From assembly GCA_904502005.1 (NCBI GenBank), contig CAJGDC010000023.1, forward strand, positions 1 to 26,845: a DNA stretch of 26,845 bases. The letters are read 5' to 3'. The translations under genes were made by a program, and so were the position numbers. Each line of letters begins with the position of its first letter. The stretch's first letter is position 1. The notes beneath the pieces were generated by a model that did no database searches, was not told the origin of the DNA, and worked only from the letters and a program-made list of their open reading frames with translations. This DNA is from an uncultured Alistipes sp. Lineage in GTDB: Bacteria > Bacteroidota > Bacteroidia > Bacteroidales > Rikenellaceae. Shown one piece after another: positions 1 through 9,031 of the stretch.

Positions 1-149
1 AAGCTGCTTGGTTGGGTGGTATGGTTGACCTCGTAGAGAAGGAGAACGAAGGCTTGAAGCTCGATGCCGCTCAGATTGCCGCACTCGAGAAGGAGTTTAT
101 GGAGACCTTCGAGACTTTCACCGTCATCTTGAGTTTGAGCAAGAAGTAA
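1..149 (+). CDS. 3' end of an unidentified gene (partial)
   Basis: The reading frame is open from the window edge (first full codon at position 3) to a TAA at 147-149, giving 48 C-terminal residues. The segment contains AAWLGGMVDLVEKENEGL and ends ...SLSKK. It looks helical and charged, consistent with a cytoplasmic protein C-terminus. I do not recognise the family. It converges on the minus-strand gene ending at 233 and shares a bidirectional terminator with it. The 5' part lies outside the window, so nothing can be said about its function. Confidence 0.6.
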   Translation, partial: AAWLGGMVDLVEKENEGLKLDAAQIAALEKEFMETFETFTVILSLSKK

Positions 150-165
150 GAGAATAGTCTATACA

Positions 166-220
166 CAAAAATTGGTGCGTGTAGGGAACGATGTAGTCCC
201 GTCACGCACCAATTTTGTTT
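166..220. terminator. bidirectional intrinsic terminator between convergent genes
   Basis: A perfect 14-bp inverted repeat (168-181 with 203-216) encloses a 21-nt loop. The loop can form a small inner stem (184-187 with 197-200). The plus strand continues into a T-rich run after the stem. The minus strand reads into the T-rich complement of the A run at 167-171. It sits between the plus-strand stop at 149 and the minus-strand stop at 233, where both transcripts need to end. Confidence 0.85.
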
Positions 221-232
221 CTATACAAACAT

Positions 233-1114
233 CTACTCAACTACAATCTCGGCGAGCATGAAGTAGTGGTCAGAGGGGTATAGGTCGCCCTTATGGTCAG
301 TTAGGACCTTGCAACTGATGGCTTTAGCCGCGCCTTTAGTAAGGATATAATCTATACGACCCTTACCTGGACGCTGTGGGCGCTTGTGTCCCTCAAAGGC
401 GTGGGCTGTATGGCCAAACTCAACGCCATTATGCAGCGCGTCATAGCAGTCTGTCCAGCCATTTGAGGTAAAGTGTTTTACCTGCTCCTCGTACTTGCGC
501 GAGTTCATATCGGCGCAGATAATCTGAGGGAAAGAGTCTTGGTACTGAGCCGCCTCACGCACAATCATCTTCGCCTGGTTGACCTTTGCAAGTTTAGACA
601 TGTGGTCAAGGTGAATGTCTATAAGGCGGAGCTCTTTGCCTGTCTTTTTATCCTTTACTCTCACCCAATTTGCATGGCGGGCGCGGTTGGTCTCCCAGCA
701 GATGCTGCCGGCGATAGTGGGGTCATCGGAGAGCCAGTAGCACCCTGCGCTGACAAGTTCGTAGCGAGACTTGCGGAAGAAGATGACATTCTTGCCGATG
801 AAGTGATAACCCTCGGTATATGGGTCCATCTCAGGTCCCTCAAAGCCAAAGGCGTAATACTCCTTAAGTTTAGATTTGCAGTAATTATACGAGTCGTAGA
901 TAACCTCCTGCATCATTACCACGTCGGGCTTGTAGCTGCGGATGACATCTATCATGTAATCCTTGCGGTTATCCCACTCATGAATGGTATTTTTATCTGC
1001 ATCCAGACCCGTGACACGGATATTGGCACTCATCACTCGGTGCACAGGAGGATTTTTAGCCTCCATAGCACCGAAAGTAACAAGTGTAAGAATTAGAAAT
1101 AGAGCCCTTTTCAT
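233..1114 (-). CDS. secreted endonuclease/exonuclease/phosphatase (EEP) family protein
   Basis: This is a 293-residue protein with an N-terminal signal peptide (about residues 1-19), so it probably acts outside the cytoplasm. The EEP metallo-hydrolase motifs are all present: Asn31 in SANIR, Glu70 in MMQEV, Asp166-His168 in IDIHLDH, Asp202 and Asn204 in ADMN, Asp255 in RIDYI, and the catalytic SDH at 281-283 near the C-terminus. The family cleaves phosphoester bonds in nucleic acids, phospholipids (sphingomyelinase-like) or inositol phosphates. The sequence does not say which. It is the last gene of the minus-strand block, 3 bp after the FAD oxidoreductase at 1118-2488. Unlike the other secreted proteins here, its predicted mature N-terminus is not Gln. 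The fold assignment is firm and the substrate is unknown. Confidence 0.9.
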   Translation of the reverse strand: MKRALFLILTLVTFGAMEAKNPPVHRVMSANIRVTGLDADKNTIHEWDNRKDYMIDVIRSYKPDVVMMQEVIYDSYNYCKSKLKEYYAFGFEGPEMDPYTEGYHFIGKNVIFFRKSRYELVSAGCYWLSDDPTIAGSICWETNRARHANWVRVKDKKTGKELRLIDIHLDHMSKLAKVNQAKMIVREAAQYQDSFPQIICADMNSRKYEEQVKHFTSNGWTDCYDALHNGVEFGHTAHAFEGHKRPQRPGKGRIDYILTKGAAKAISCKVLTDHKGDLYPSDHYFMLAEIVVE

Positions 1115-1117
1115 ACT

Positions 1118-2488
1118 TTAACGAAGGTAGCCACCATTTTCAATCAGTGCCTGCTGTACCATCTTAACATCGACCTCAGAAGGCTCTACGCCACACTCAA
1201 GGGCAATGCGAGCAGCAGTACCTGCAGCCTCACCCATAGCCATAACAGTAGACATTACGCGGGTAGCAGCCATAGCGCCGTGGTCCATAGATGAACAACG
1301 ACCAGCAACAAGCAGACCCTCAATCTTCTCTGGAACGAGTGTGCGATATGGAATATCGTACGAGCCCTTGCCGTAGATAAGGGTACAGTCACCGCCCTCC
1401 TCGTGGTGAAGGTCAATAGGGTAGCTGGCAACAGCGATAGCATCCTCAAACTGGCGAGCCTCAAGAAGGTCCTCAGAGGTCATGATATACTTACCAACGA
1501 TAACACGTGTCTCGCGGATACCTGTAAATGGAGGTACGGTCTCAATCCACGCATTCTCAAAGCCTGGGATGTACTCAATAAGATAACGAGCCACGTCGTA
1601 CATCTGATGGCGGCACTCACGCTCTACAGCTGTATAGCTTGCAGGGTCAGTAGCATCACCACCCGATACGCGGGTCATATTAACCCACAACTCGTCGTCC
1701 TTAATACCGGTCATAAAGATTGTGCGAGCAACGGTGATGTTGAAGCCCTTAGAGATAGCATCGCTAAGCTGATCACGATAGCCCACCATTGTAAAGTTGC
1801 CAGTACGGAACTGCTCTGGCGGCATAATATCCATACCATACTTGTCAGAGTGATTTACAACATTGTCGCGCACCTTGTCAATATCAACACCGCGCATAGA
1901 GAACATAAGGGTTGGAGGCTGCATACGGCCCTTCTCGTCACCCTTTGTGCACTCAACGCCTGCACGATAAGCAACATCAGCGTCGCCAGAGCAGTCGATA
2001 ACTGTCTTTGCGAGAATTGCCTCGCGGCCAGCCTTGCTCTCAATAATTACGCCAATAACCTTACCATTCTCAACAAGTGTATCAACAACATTGATGTACA
2101 TCAACACCTCAATGCCGTTCTCGTCCATAATCTCCCAGCAGAGGGTCTTTACAGCCTCAGGGTCTACCATTGTAAGTGAGATATGGAGTTTACAACGCTT
2201 ATGGCCAGTAGCCATTCCGCGCTGCTGCAGACGCTCTACAAAGCGACCTGTGGCACCCTTGATAATCTGATTACCATCCTTGTCAAGCATTGATAGAATT
2301 GGCAGTCCAAGCGTAAGGTTTCCGCCCAAAAATCCGCGCTGCTCAAGCAGCATAACCTTTGCTTTGCCACCCTTAGCAGCAGCCTCTGCAGCCATAATAC
2401 CTGCAGGACCACCACCCACAACAAGTATATCTACCTCGGCACGAACCTTTATTTCGCGAGCCGGCTCAAAATATCTCTTCATAGTCAT
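1118..2488 (-). CDS. FAD-dependent oxidoreductase (FAD_oxidored type), copy 1
   Basis: This 456-residue flavoprotein has no signal peptide and is predicted to be cytoplasmic. The N-terminal Rossmann fold shows GGGPAG at 25-30 and Glu49 for ribose binding (VMLLEQ). A C-terminal FAD-binding segment (about 391-428, GLLVAGRC...GEAAGTAA) closes the nucleotide site. A conserved GIRETRVIVGKY segment and a HHEEGGDC segment lie in the substrate half. Proteins of this type are common in Bacteroidetes and Firmicutes sugar-utilisation regions, but most lack a defined substrate. It is a close duplicate of the gene at 2495-3862, separated by a short spacer. Two in-frame ATGs are possible, at 2488 or 2482; the second aligns with the start of the paralogue. 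It is probably co-transcribed with araB upstream. Confidence 0.88.
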   Translation of the reverse strand: MTMKRYFEPAREIKVRAEVDILVVGGGPAGIMAAEAAAKGGKAKVMLLEQRGFLGGNLTLGLPILSMLDKDGNQIIKGATGRFVERLQQRGMATGHKRCKLHISLTMVDPEAVKTLCWEIMDENGIEVLMYINVVDTLVENGKVIGVIIESKAGREAILAKTVIDCSGDADVAYRAGVECTKGDEKGRMQPPTLMFSMRGVDIDKVRDNVVNHSDKYGMDIMPPEQFRTGNFTMVGYRDQLSDAISKGFNITVARTIFMTGIKDDELWVNMTRVSGGDATDPASYTAVERECRHQMYDVARYLIEYIPGFENAWIETVPPFTGIRETRVIVGKYIMTSEDLLEARQFEDAIAVASYPIDLHHEEGGDCTLIYGKGSYDIPYRTLVPEKIEGLLVAGRCSSMDHGAMAATRVMSTVMAMGEAAGTAARIALECGVEPSEVDVKMVQQALIENGGYLR

Positions 2489-2494
2489 TAAAAT

Positions 2495-3862
2495 TTATAG
2501 AGCTAAATATGCATCGTTCTCAAGCAGAGCCTTCTGCACCTTTGTTACATCTACATCGCAAACCTCTACGCCGTCAGCAATAGCGATACGCGCAGCAGTA
2601 CCTGCAGCCTCACCAAGTGCCATACATGTACTCATTACACGGGTTGCGGCCATAGCCTCGTGGTCCATAGCAGAGCAACGACCTGCAACGAGCAGACCAT
2701 TGATAGTCTGTGGTACAAGTACGCCATAAGGAATTTGGTATGCATCCTCGCAGAAGAGCATTGTACAGTCGCCACCCTTTGCGTGGTGAATATCTACAGG
2801 ATAACCTGCAACGGCAATAGCATCCTCAAAACGCTTCTGCTCAAGGATATCCTTCGCTGTCATAACATACTTACCAACAATTACACGGCTCTCGCGAATA
2901 CCCATGAAGGCTGCACTGCGCTCAAGCCAAGAGCTCTCAAAGCCTGGAACAAAGTCCTTAAGATATGCAATAACGTCGTACATCTGTACTCGTGCATCAT
3001 GCTCACCCTTTGTATAGCTTGCAGGGTCAGTAGAGTCTACGCCAGAGACGCGGGTCATATTTACCCAAATCTCATCCTCGTTAAGTCCGGTAATGAGAAT
3101 TGTGCGGGCTACTGGCACTTTATAACCCTTCTGCTGAGCCTCAAGGATTCTGCCACGCAGACCTACGGTGATAAACTTACCCTCGCGGAACTGTGATGGT
3201 GGCATAACATCCATATCGTACTTCTCTGGCTCGTTGCAGATAGCATCGCGAAGCTTTTGTGTCTGAACTCCACGCATAAGGAACATAAGGGTTGGAGGCT
3301 GCATGCCGCCATCCTCGTCGCCCTTGTTGCACTCAACGCCAGCGCGGAAAGCAACGTCACCATCACCTGTACAGTCAATAACTGTCTTTGCAAGGATAAC
3401 CTCACGACCAGCCTTACTCTCGATAATCACGCCCTTAACTTTGCCATTCTCAACAATAGTGTCGGTGACAAATACATAGAGCAGAACCTCTACGCCAGCG
3501 TCATCCATCATATCCCAAGCTACGGTCTTTACCTGATCTGGGTCGATGATTGTCATTGACATATGGTTCTTGCATGGTTTGTGCTCGCTAGCAGCACCCT
3601 TAGCCCACATGCGGTCAATAAACTTCTGCGCACCACCTTTAACAACCTGATTACCCTTAGGACCGAGGAATGAGAGGATTGGCAGACCGATAGTAAGGTT
3701 ACCACCCATATAACCGCGCTGCTCAATAAGCATAACCTTCAGATTCTTATCCTTGGCTGCCGCCTCTGCTGCAATAATACCTGCAGGGCCTGCACCAACA
3801 ACAAGAACATCTACCTCTGCACGCACATTTAGTTCGCGTGCTGGCTCTTTAATAGTCTTCAT
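2495..3862 (-). CDS. FAD-dependent oxidoreductase (FAD_oxidored type), copy 2
   Basis: This protein of about 455 residues is collinear with the gene at 1118-2488 through both FAD-binding regions. The N-terminal dinucleotide motif is VVGAGPAG, the middle has GIRESRVIVGKY, and the C-terminal FAD segment is LLVAGRCSAMDHEAMAATR. It has no signal peptide. I place the start at the ATG at 3862, because extension to 3868 would need a TTG codon and the paralogue also has MK...EPARE just after an ATG. It lies about 20 bp downstream of araB. The substrate is unknown. Pairing with an L-ribulokinase suggests sugar or polyol-derived chemistry, but that is inference only. Several DNA stretches are identical to copy 1 at a constant offset of 1380 bp, pointing to a tandem duplication. 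Confidence 0.88.
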   Translation of the reverse strand: MKTIKEPARELNVRAEVDVLVVGAGPAGIIAAEAAAKDKNLKVMLIEQRGYMGGNLTIGLPILSFLGPKGNQVVKGGAQKFIDRMWAKGAASEHKPCKNHMSMTIIDPDQVKTVAWDMMDDAGVEVLLYVFVTDTIVENGKVKGVIIESKAGREVILAKTVIDCTGDGDVAFRAGVECNKGDEDGGMQPPTLMFLMRGVQTQKLRDAICNEPEKYDMDVMPPSQFREGKFITVGLRGRILEAQQKGYKVPVARTILITGLNEDEIWVNMTRVSGVDSTDPASYTKGEHDARVQMYDVIAYLKDFVPGFESSWLERSAAFMGIRESRVIVGKYVMTAKDILEQKRFEDAIAVAGYPVDIHHAKGGDCTMLFCEDAYQIPYGVLVPQTINGLLVAGRCSAMDHEAMAATRVMSTCMALGEAAGTAARIAIADGVEVCDVDVTKVQKALLENDAYLAL

Positions 3863-3882
3863 ACTCAAATTATATTTAGAAA

Positions 3883-5544
3883 TTACAATAAACTCTCTGT
3901 AAACTTACCCGCTGCACGGTACATCTCATGGCGTTGCTGTAGCAATGCACGACGCTCGGCATTAGGTGTGTATGTGCGGATAATTGGCTGACAAAGTGCC
4001 GCCTGTGCCGCCTCAATGGTTGGGTATATACCTGCAACTACAGAGGCGCAGATTGCAGAGCCCAGAGCACATGACTGCTTAGTCTGTGACACCTTAATAT
4101 CCTTGCCGATAGCATCTGCAAGCATCTGCATCACAAATGGAGCCTTCTGAGCAATACCACCCACACCGATAAATGAGTCAAACTCGATACCTCGCTCGGC
4201 AAGGTGGTCTACGATGGTCTTCATTGCCAGCGCTGTCGCCTCAACAACGGCATAATATAGCTCTGGAGCGGTTGTAGATAGGCGTAGCCCCATCAGTGAA
4301 CCCCAGAGCATCTGATTTGGCTCTGGCGAGCGGCGACCGTTAAACCAGTCGGTTGCAAATGGAGCATCGAGGCGCGGAGTAATCTTTGCAGCATCCTCGC
4401 CAAGCTTAACAAGTATATTATCAAGCACCTCGTCAACAAGTGCCTGACGTGTTGCAGGGTCAACCTTATCACTCTTTGCAAGAATCTCTACAGTTGGGTA
4501 GGCGAGTGTTCTACGAAGCCAAGCATAGGCATCACCAAAGGCTGAAAGACCAACCTCAAAGCCTACAAGACCTGGGATAATACAGCTATCTGCCTGACCA
4601 AATACACCGTCAATAATTCTTCCCTGAAGAATCTCATTAGGGATGACAAACATACAGCAGCCTGATGTTCCGAGGTTAATCATCGCCTGCTTATATGCCA
4701 CGCCTGCGCCAATAGCACCCTGATGTGAGTCTACATTTCCGCAGCCGATAACAACATCAGCATTAAGACCAAGTTCCTCTGCCCACTCGTTGCTTATAGT
4801 ACCATAAGGCTTGTCGCAGGTATACTTATTTGCATTTAGTGTGCGAAGAATTGGCACAAGGGCAGGGTCAAGGGCCTCAAAGAAGCTCTCTGGTGGGAAA
4901 CCACCCCAATCCTCGCTCCAGAACATCTTTTGCGCTGCGTTGCAGTGGCCCATGCGAGCCTTCTTTGGGTCTGTTGTGCCTGTAAGGGTTGCTGTGATAA
5001 AGTCGCTACACTCAATTACTGAGCGGGCATTGCGGCGCATATCCTCGTTTGTGCCGAGCAGATGCATAACCTTTGCCCAGAAGCACTCTGCAGAGTAGTG
5101 GTAGCCTGATACCTGTGTATAGTCTACCTCGCTATCGTGGCACGCCTGCTCAATGGCTGCAGCCTCCGCAACGCCTGTGTGGTCCTTCCACAGAACGAAC
5201 ATTGCATCGGGGTTATCCTTATACTCCTCTTTAAGCGATAGTGGCTGCAGGTGCTCGTCTGTAAGGCAAGGTGTGCTGGCAGTGGTATCTACAGCAATAG
5301 CACGCACAAAAGGTGCAATATCCTTATTTGAGTCTAATACCCCATGTAGAACGCTCTTTAGAGCCTCAATATAGTCAAGTGGATGCTGACGGAAGCGGCT
5401 CTCAAGGGCGTTGCAATACTCGCCACGCGACCAACGAGCGTAGTTGTGTACAGCCTCGGCAATCTGCTCGCCTGTGTGAGCATTGACAAGTACGGCGCGA
5501 GCCGAGTCGGTACCGTAGTCTAGACCAATTACAAAATCTTTCAT
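3883..5544 (-). CDS. araB: L-ribulokinase
   Basis: This 553-residue FGGY-family carbohydrate kinase matches the usual AraB length. It phosphorylates L-ribulose to L-ribulose 5-phosphate with ATP in L-arabinose catabolism. The N-terminal phosphate-binding motif is LDYGTDSARAVLV (residues 8-20). AraB-like segments follow: ARWSRGEYCNALESRFRQHP, DTTASTPCLTDE, GHCNAAQKMFWSEDWGGFP, and the C-terminal nucleotide-site loop GVGGIAQKAPFVMQMLADAIG. The usual partners araA and araD are not in this window. It sits between three secreted phosphoesterases upstream (18 bp gap) and two FAD oxidoreductases downstream. An AACCTAAA sequence overlaps the upstream stop codon, about 15 nt before the ATG. Confidence 0.93.
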   Translation of the reverse strand: MKDFVIGLDYGTDSARAVLVNAHTGEQIAEAVHNYARWSRGEYCNALESRFRQHPLDYIEALKSVLHGVLDSNKDIAPFVRAIAVDTTASTPCLTDEHLQPLSLKEEYKDNPDAMFVLWKDHTGVAEAAAIEQACHDSEVDYTQVSGYHYSAECFWAKVMHLLGTNEDMRRNARSVIECSDFITATLTGTTDPKKARMGHCNAAQKMFWSEDWGGFPPESFFEALDPALVPILRTLNANKYTCDKPYGTISNEWAEELGLNADVVIGCGNVDSHQGAIGAGVAYKQAMINLGTSGCCMFVIPNEILQGRIIDGVFGQADSCIIPGLVGFEVGLSAFGDAYAWLRRTLAYPTVEILAKSDKVDPATRQALVDEVLDNILVKLGEDAAKITPRLDAPFATDWFNGRRSPEPNQMLWGSLMGLRLSTTAPELYYAVVEATALAMKTIVDHLAERGIEFDSFIGVGGIAQKAPFVMQMLADAIGKDIKVSQTKQSCALGSAICASVVAGIYPTIEAAQAALCQPIIRTYTPNAERRALLQQRHEMYRAAGKFTESLL

Positions 5545-5562
5545 ATATGTAGTCGTTTTAGG

Positions 5563-7296
5563 TTATTTCATACTCTTTGAAAACTCTTTTGGGCGCACCA
5601 TTGTCTCGGTATATACCTTGCCGAAACTGTCGGTAACGGTTATCTCAAGTGTCGTATCTGGTGCAGAGGCGGTAACATGGAACATGTGCGCAGTAGGCTC
5701 CGCCTTGTATTTATTTGGGGTTAGGTCTCGACGCCAAACAGACTTTGGAATTTTGTATGCGACAGTATACTGAGGGTTCTCCATAGGCTCGTGTACCACT
5801 GTCAGCGGTTTGCCGTTCTCTGTAACGGATATCTTCCAATCTGGTGCCCAATCCCAAACGTGTATTGCCACGCGATTATCCTCAACCTTAGCAAAGTCTG
5901 TTAGCAGAGGATTGTTCTCAAGTAGCACATGTAACTCACCACTTGTGCGGTAGTAGTCACGCACGGCGTTGAGGTCAAATGCTCTAAACTGCTTCTCCGC
6001 TCCGCAATCTGCAGAGGTGAAGTACCACTCAATACTCTTATCATCGACTGGGAAGACAGAGAATCCTGCAGGAGAGCCATCTGGCGCAAGGTGTGGACCG
6101 CCATGTGCCGCAGTAAACCACCACGCACCGCAAATGGCGCTAACGTTGTGGTCTATAGTATTGGCAAGCTGTGGATAGTCGGTGCTGTACTTACAGTGTG
6201 TAGTAATAAGTTTGTGGGTGTGACCTGTTAGATAATGTACCTCCTTGAACTCCTTAAATGCCTCAGAGAAGTATAGTGCTGGAGGTAGTGTGCGGCCGCC
6301 ATTTTCGTCAGTAAAGTAGCTGTATAGCTCAGTAGAGTTATGCTCGCTCTTCATGCGATAGACTGGGCAGTGCATACCTACAACAATTGGCGTAGTTTTA
6401 TCCTCTATCATCGCCAGGTCTTTACGCAGCCACTCCATCTGCTCCTCGACTACGATGTGGTCGTAGTTTCGTGCGCCCGCCATATTCTTGCCCGGCTTCA
6501 TATTTTTGCGCTTCTCGTTGCGGTAGCGCAGGTTGTCAAGCATAATATAGTGGACCTTGCCGATGTTAAAGGAGTAGTATGTAGGACCAAAGACCTCGCG
6601 ATACTTTTTAGTAGCGTTAAAGTCGGTCTCAGCATTAGGCTCTGTTGCGCCATCGTTGTCGTGGTTACCCATTGTGTGGAAGATAGGGGTTGGGTAGCCA
6701 ATCTTGCCAATAGTGGTGCGGAAATCCTTGATGTCAAAGAGGAAGTCGTACCAAAATAGGTCAAAGCTGCTATCTCCCATACACATTGTATATACAGGAA
6801 TACCCTGCTTGCGGTACTTCTCAACCTCCTCTCTAATGCGTGGCATGACGATTGTCTTTAGCTGGTCAATATCGCCAAGCTGGTTAGAGAGGTGGATGTC
6901 AGTAATAGCAAGCATAACGTGCTTATCGTTCTCGACAGCCTTCAGCTCAAAGTCATGTCGCTCGGCTGTAGTGCTATCTGCCGTAAGCGCTGCCCAGTAT
7001 TGAGGCTGTACATCGCCAGCGGCTACTGGTGCTTCATAACCACTCGGAATGGTTATAAAGACATTGCCATTCTTCTTCTCTGATACAAGGTTATAGAGAC
7101 CCTTTTTGTCGGTCTTGACAATTGAGTATCCGTCAGATACTGCGACGCCCTCAAGCGGAGCGCCATTGCACTCGACTGTACCATATATTGTCGCCCCTTT
7201 AGCTGCCTTTGCCTTCAAATTAGAGATAAAGGTGCTCTGTGCTGTAAGGTTGCAGCAAACAGAGAGGGCAAGTAGTGTTAAGATAACTTTTTTCAT
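5563..7296 (-). CDS. secreted calcineurin-like phosphoesterase (MetallophosN/C architecture), copy A
   Basis: A 577-residue exported protein with a signal peptide ending A19|Q20. An N-terminal beta-sandwich-like domain (about 32-90, KGATIYGTVECNG...) precedes the calcineurin-type metallophosphatase core. Core metal ligands are Asp133/His135 (TDIH), Asp175 (MGDSSFD), Asn211-His212 (GNHD), His309 (GMHCPVY) and His359/His361 (GHTH). A C-terminal domain (about 440-570) resembles MetallophosC, with the sequence HVWDWAPDWKISVTENGKPL. The set is complete, so the enzyme should be active on phosphomonoesters or phosphodiesters in the periplasm or outside. It is the third of three tandem paralogues in transcription order and lies 18 bp before araB. 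The substrate is not defined for this family. Confidence 0.9.
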   Translation of the reverse strand: MKKVILTLLALSVCCNLTAQSTFISNLKAKAAKGATIYGTVECNGAPLEGVAVSDGYSIVKTDKKGLYNLVSEKKNGNVFITIPSGYEAPVAAGDVQPQYWAALTADSTTAERHDFELKAVENDKHVMLAITDIHLSNQLGDIDQLKTIVMPRIREEVEKYRKQGIPVYTMCMGDSSFDLFWYDFLFDIKDFRTTIGKIGYPTPIFHTMGNHDNDGATEPNAETDFNATKKYREVFGPTYYSFNIGKVHYIMLDNLRYRNEKRKNMKPGKNMAGARNYDHIVVEEQMEWLRKDLAMIEDKTTPIVVGMHCPVYRMKSEHNSTELYSYFTDENGGRTLPPALYFSEAFKEFKEVHYLTGHTHKLITTHCKYSTDYPQLANTIDHNVSAICGAWWFTAAHGGPHLAPDGSPAGFSVFPVDDKSIEWYFTSADCGAEKQFRAFDLNAVRDYYRTSGELHVLLENNPLLTDFAKVEDNRVAIHVWDWAPDWKISVTENGKPLTVVHEPMENPQYTVAYKIPKSVWRRDLTPNKYKAEPTAHMFHVTASAPDTTLEITVTDSFGKVYTETMVRPKEFSKSMK

Positions 7297-7303
7297 AGTT
7301 GTA

Positions 7304-9019
7304 TTACTTCATATGTAGGTGGAAAGGTTTTGGTCGCTCCATAGTTTGGTGATACTTATTGCCGAAACAGTCAGTAACAGTCACCTCAAGGGTAGATGTA
7401 GGTGAAGAGGGTGTTACATGGAACATATGCGGGTGGCGAATCTTCTTCTTGCTTGACGACGAGCCAAGGTCAAACCACCAGAGTCGCTTTGGAATCTCAT
7501 AGGAGAGAACATACTGCGGATTCTCAGCCTTTGCGCGGGTAACTTCAAGTGGGGTGCCATTCTCTGTCACCTCAATTTGCCAGTCGTTTGCCCAGTCCCA
7601 GACGTGAATCATCACCTTGTCACGGAACTTATCCTTGCCATAGTCAGTGCGCTTTGGATAGTGGTCAAGGAATACGCGCATCTCGCCAGAGTTGCGGTAA
7701 AAGTCGCTAACGCAGTTCATATCAAAGCAACGGAACTGAGTGTCGGCCGAGAACTCTGTAGCCTTGAAGTACCACTTAAAATCTGTGCCGTTGATTGTAA
7801 AGATTTTACAACCTGCAGGCTCGCCAGTAACGGCAATCTGTGGACCTCCCATAGCAGATGTGTGCCAGCGAGTACCCGATACAGCCGATACGGTGTGGTC
7901 TGTAAAGTTGGCAATATCTGGCTGAGCAGCATCATCACGACCATAACAGCAACGGTTGCGGTGTGTATGTCCTGAGAGGATGTGTACTGTAGCAAACTCC
8001 TTGAATAGTCCTACAAACTCATCTCGCTGCTCGGCTGGTAGACGGCAATCCACAGGTGCGTTCATATAGTCCTTATATCGGAAGATTGGACTGTGAACAC
8101 CGATAACAATTGGGGTACTCTTGTCCTCAATGGTTGCCAAATCTTTCGCAAGCCAGTCAAGTTGTGCGCGTGTGAGGGCAGTTATGTGGTTACGGGCACC
8201 AACAATACCCTTACCCTTCTTTGCATTTGCTCGTGGCTCGTTGAGGTAAATCTGGTCGTCGAGCATAATGTAGTGCACCTTGCCGATGTTAAAGGAGTAG
8301 TATGTCGGACCAAATGCCTTGCGATACTTGGCAGATGCGTTCCAGTCGGTGTTCTCGTCACATGGGGTTGCACCGTCGTTGTCGTGGTTACCCATTGTGT
8401 TGAAGAACTGTGTTGGGTAGCCTACATCACTTAGGGTCTTGCGGAAGTCGGTAATATCGTATAGATAGTCGTACCAGTAGGCGTCAAAGCTACTGTCGCC
8501 CATGCAGACCGTATAGACAGGTATGCCGGTACTCTTGTACTGCTCAATCTCAGCCTTGAGGCTCGGGATAAATGAGTCGGTAAATGTGCCGACGTCGTTC
8601 AGCTTATTTGCAAGGTGAATATCCGTTACGGCAACGATTACATGGTTGTCATTCTCTACTTTTCTGAGATTAAAGTCGTGTCGCTCAGCAGTTTGTGGCT
8701 CGGCTGTAAGCACTGCCCAAAGCTGAGGAACAACGTCACTTCCCTCGGTCATTGCCTCGTATCCACTTGGTATAGAGATAAATACATATCCGGTTTTCTT
8801 GTCGGAGGTGATGTTATAGAGACCCTTTTTGTCGGTCTTTACCACCTCTACGCCGTCAGAGACAACAACGCCCTCAAGTGGGGTGCCGCCACACTCTACA
8901 GTACCATATATTGTCGCCCCTTTTGCAGCTTTAGCCGCAAGGGTAGAGGTAAAGGTGCTCTGTGCTGTTGCGCTAAGGGCAAAGAGCAGTGTAAAGGTTA
9001 AGGTTAGAATCTTCTTCAT
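7304..9019 (-). CDS. secreted calcineurin-like phosphoesterase (MetallophosN/C architecture), copy B
   Basis: A 571-residue paralogue of its neighbours on both sides, with signal peptide ending A19|Q20. The first 215 or so residues align without gaps to copies A and C. Ligands sit at the same positions: Asp133/His135, Asp175 in MGDSSFDAYWYD, Asn211-His212 in MGNHDND. GVHSP and SGHTHRN follow downstream. The C-terminal domain keeps HVWDWANDWQIEVTENGTPL and ends with YHQTMERPKPFHLHMK. Copies B and C share the NKYHQTMERPKPF tail, so they may be the closer pair, whereas copy A has KVYTETMVRPKEF. The gaps to its neighbours are 7 and 12 bp, so it is almost certainly co-transcribed. It differs most from the others in the loop between GVHSP and GHTH, which is likely to help shape the substrate site. 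Confidence 0.9.
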   Translation of the reverse strand: MKKILTLTFTLLFALSATAQSTFTSTLAAKAAKGATIYGTVECGGTPLEGVVVSDGVEVVKTDKKGLYNITSDKKTGYVFISIPSGYEAMTEGSDVVPQLWAVLTAEPQTAERHDFNLRKVENDNHVIVAVTDIHLANKLNDVGTFTDSFIPSLKAEIEQYKSTGIPVYTVCMGDSSFDAYWYDYLYDITDFRKTLSDVGYPTQFFNTMGNHDNDGATPCDENTDWNASAKYRKAFGPTYYSFNIGKVHYIMLDDQIYLNEPRANAKKGKGIVGARNHITALTRAQLDWLAKDLATIEDKSTPIVIGVHSPIFRYKDYMNAPVDCRLPAEQRDEFVGLFKEFATVHILSGHTHRNRCCYGRDDAAQPDIANFTDHTVSAVSGTRWHTSAMGGPQIAVTGEPAGCKIFTINGTDFKWYFKATEFSADTQFRCFDMNCVSDFYRNSGEMRVFLDHYPKRTDYGKDKFRDKVMIHVWDWANDWQIEVTENGTPLEVTRAKAENPQYVLSYEIPKRLWWFDLGSSSSKKKIRHPHMFHVTPSSPTSTLEVTVTDCFGNKYHQTMERPKPFHLHMK

Positions 9020-9031
9020 ATTGGGCAGCTT

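Noticed and set aside
473..1096. Plus-strand open frame of 207 codons antisense to the EEP gene
   Set aside because: It lies wholly inside a gene with complete catalytic motifs, and its translation has no recognisable domain. It is a by-product of codon bias.
1403..2179. Plus-strand open frame of 258 codons antisense to FAD oxidoreductase copy 1
   Set aside because: The sense gene has clear FAD motifs. The FAD paralogue has similar antisense frames (e.g. 2660-3196), as expected from shared codon use, not from a real antisense gene.
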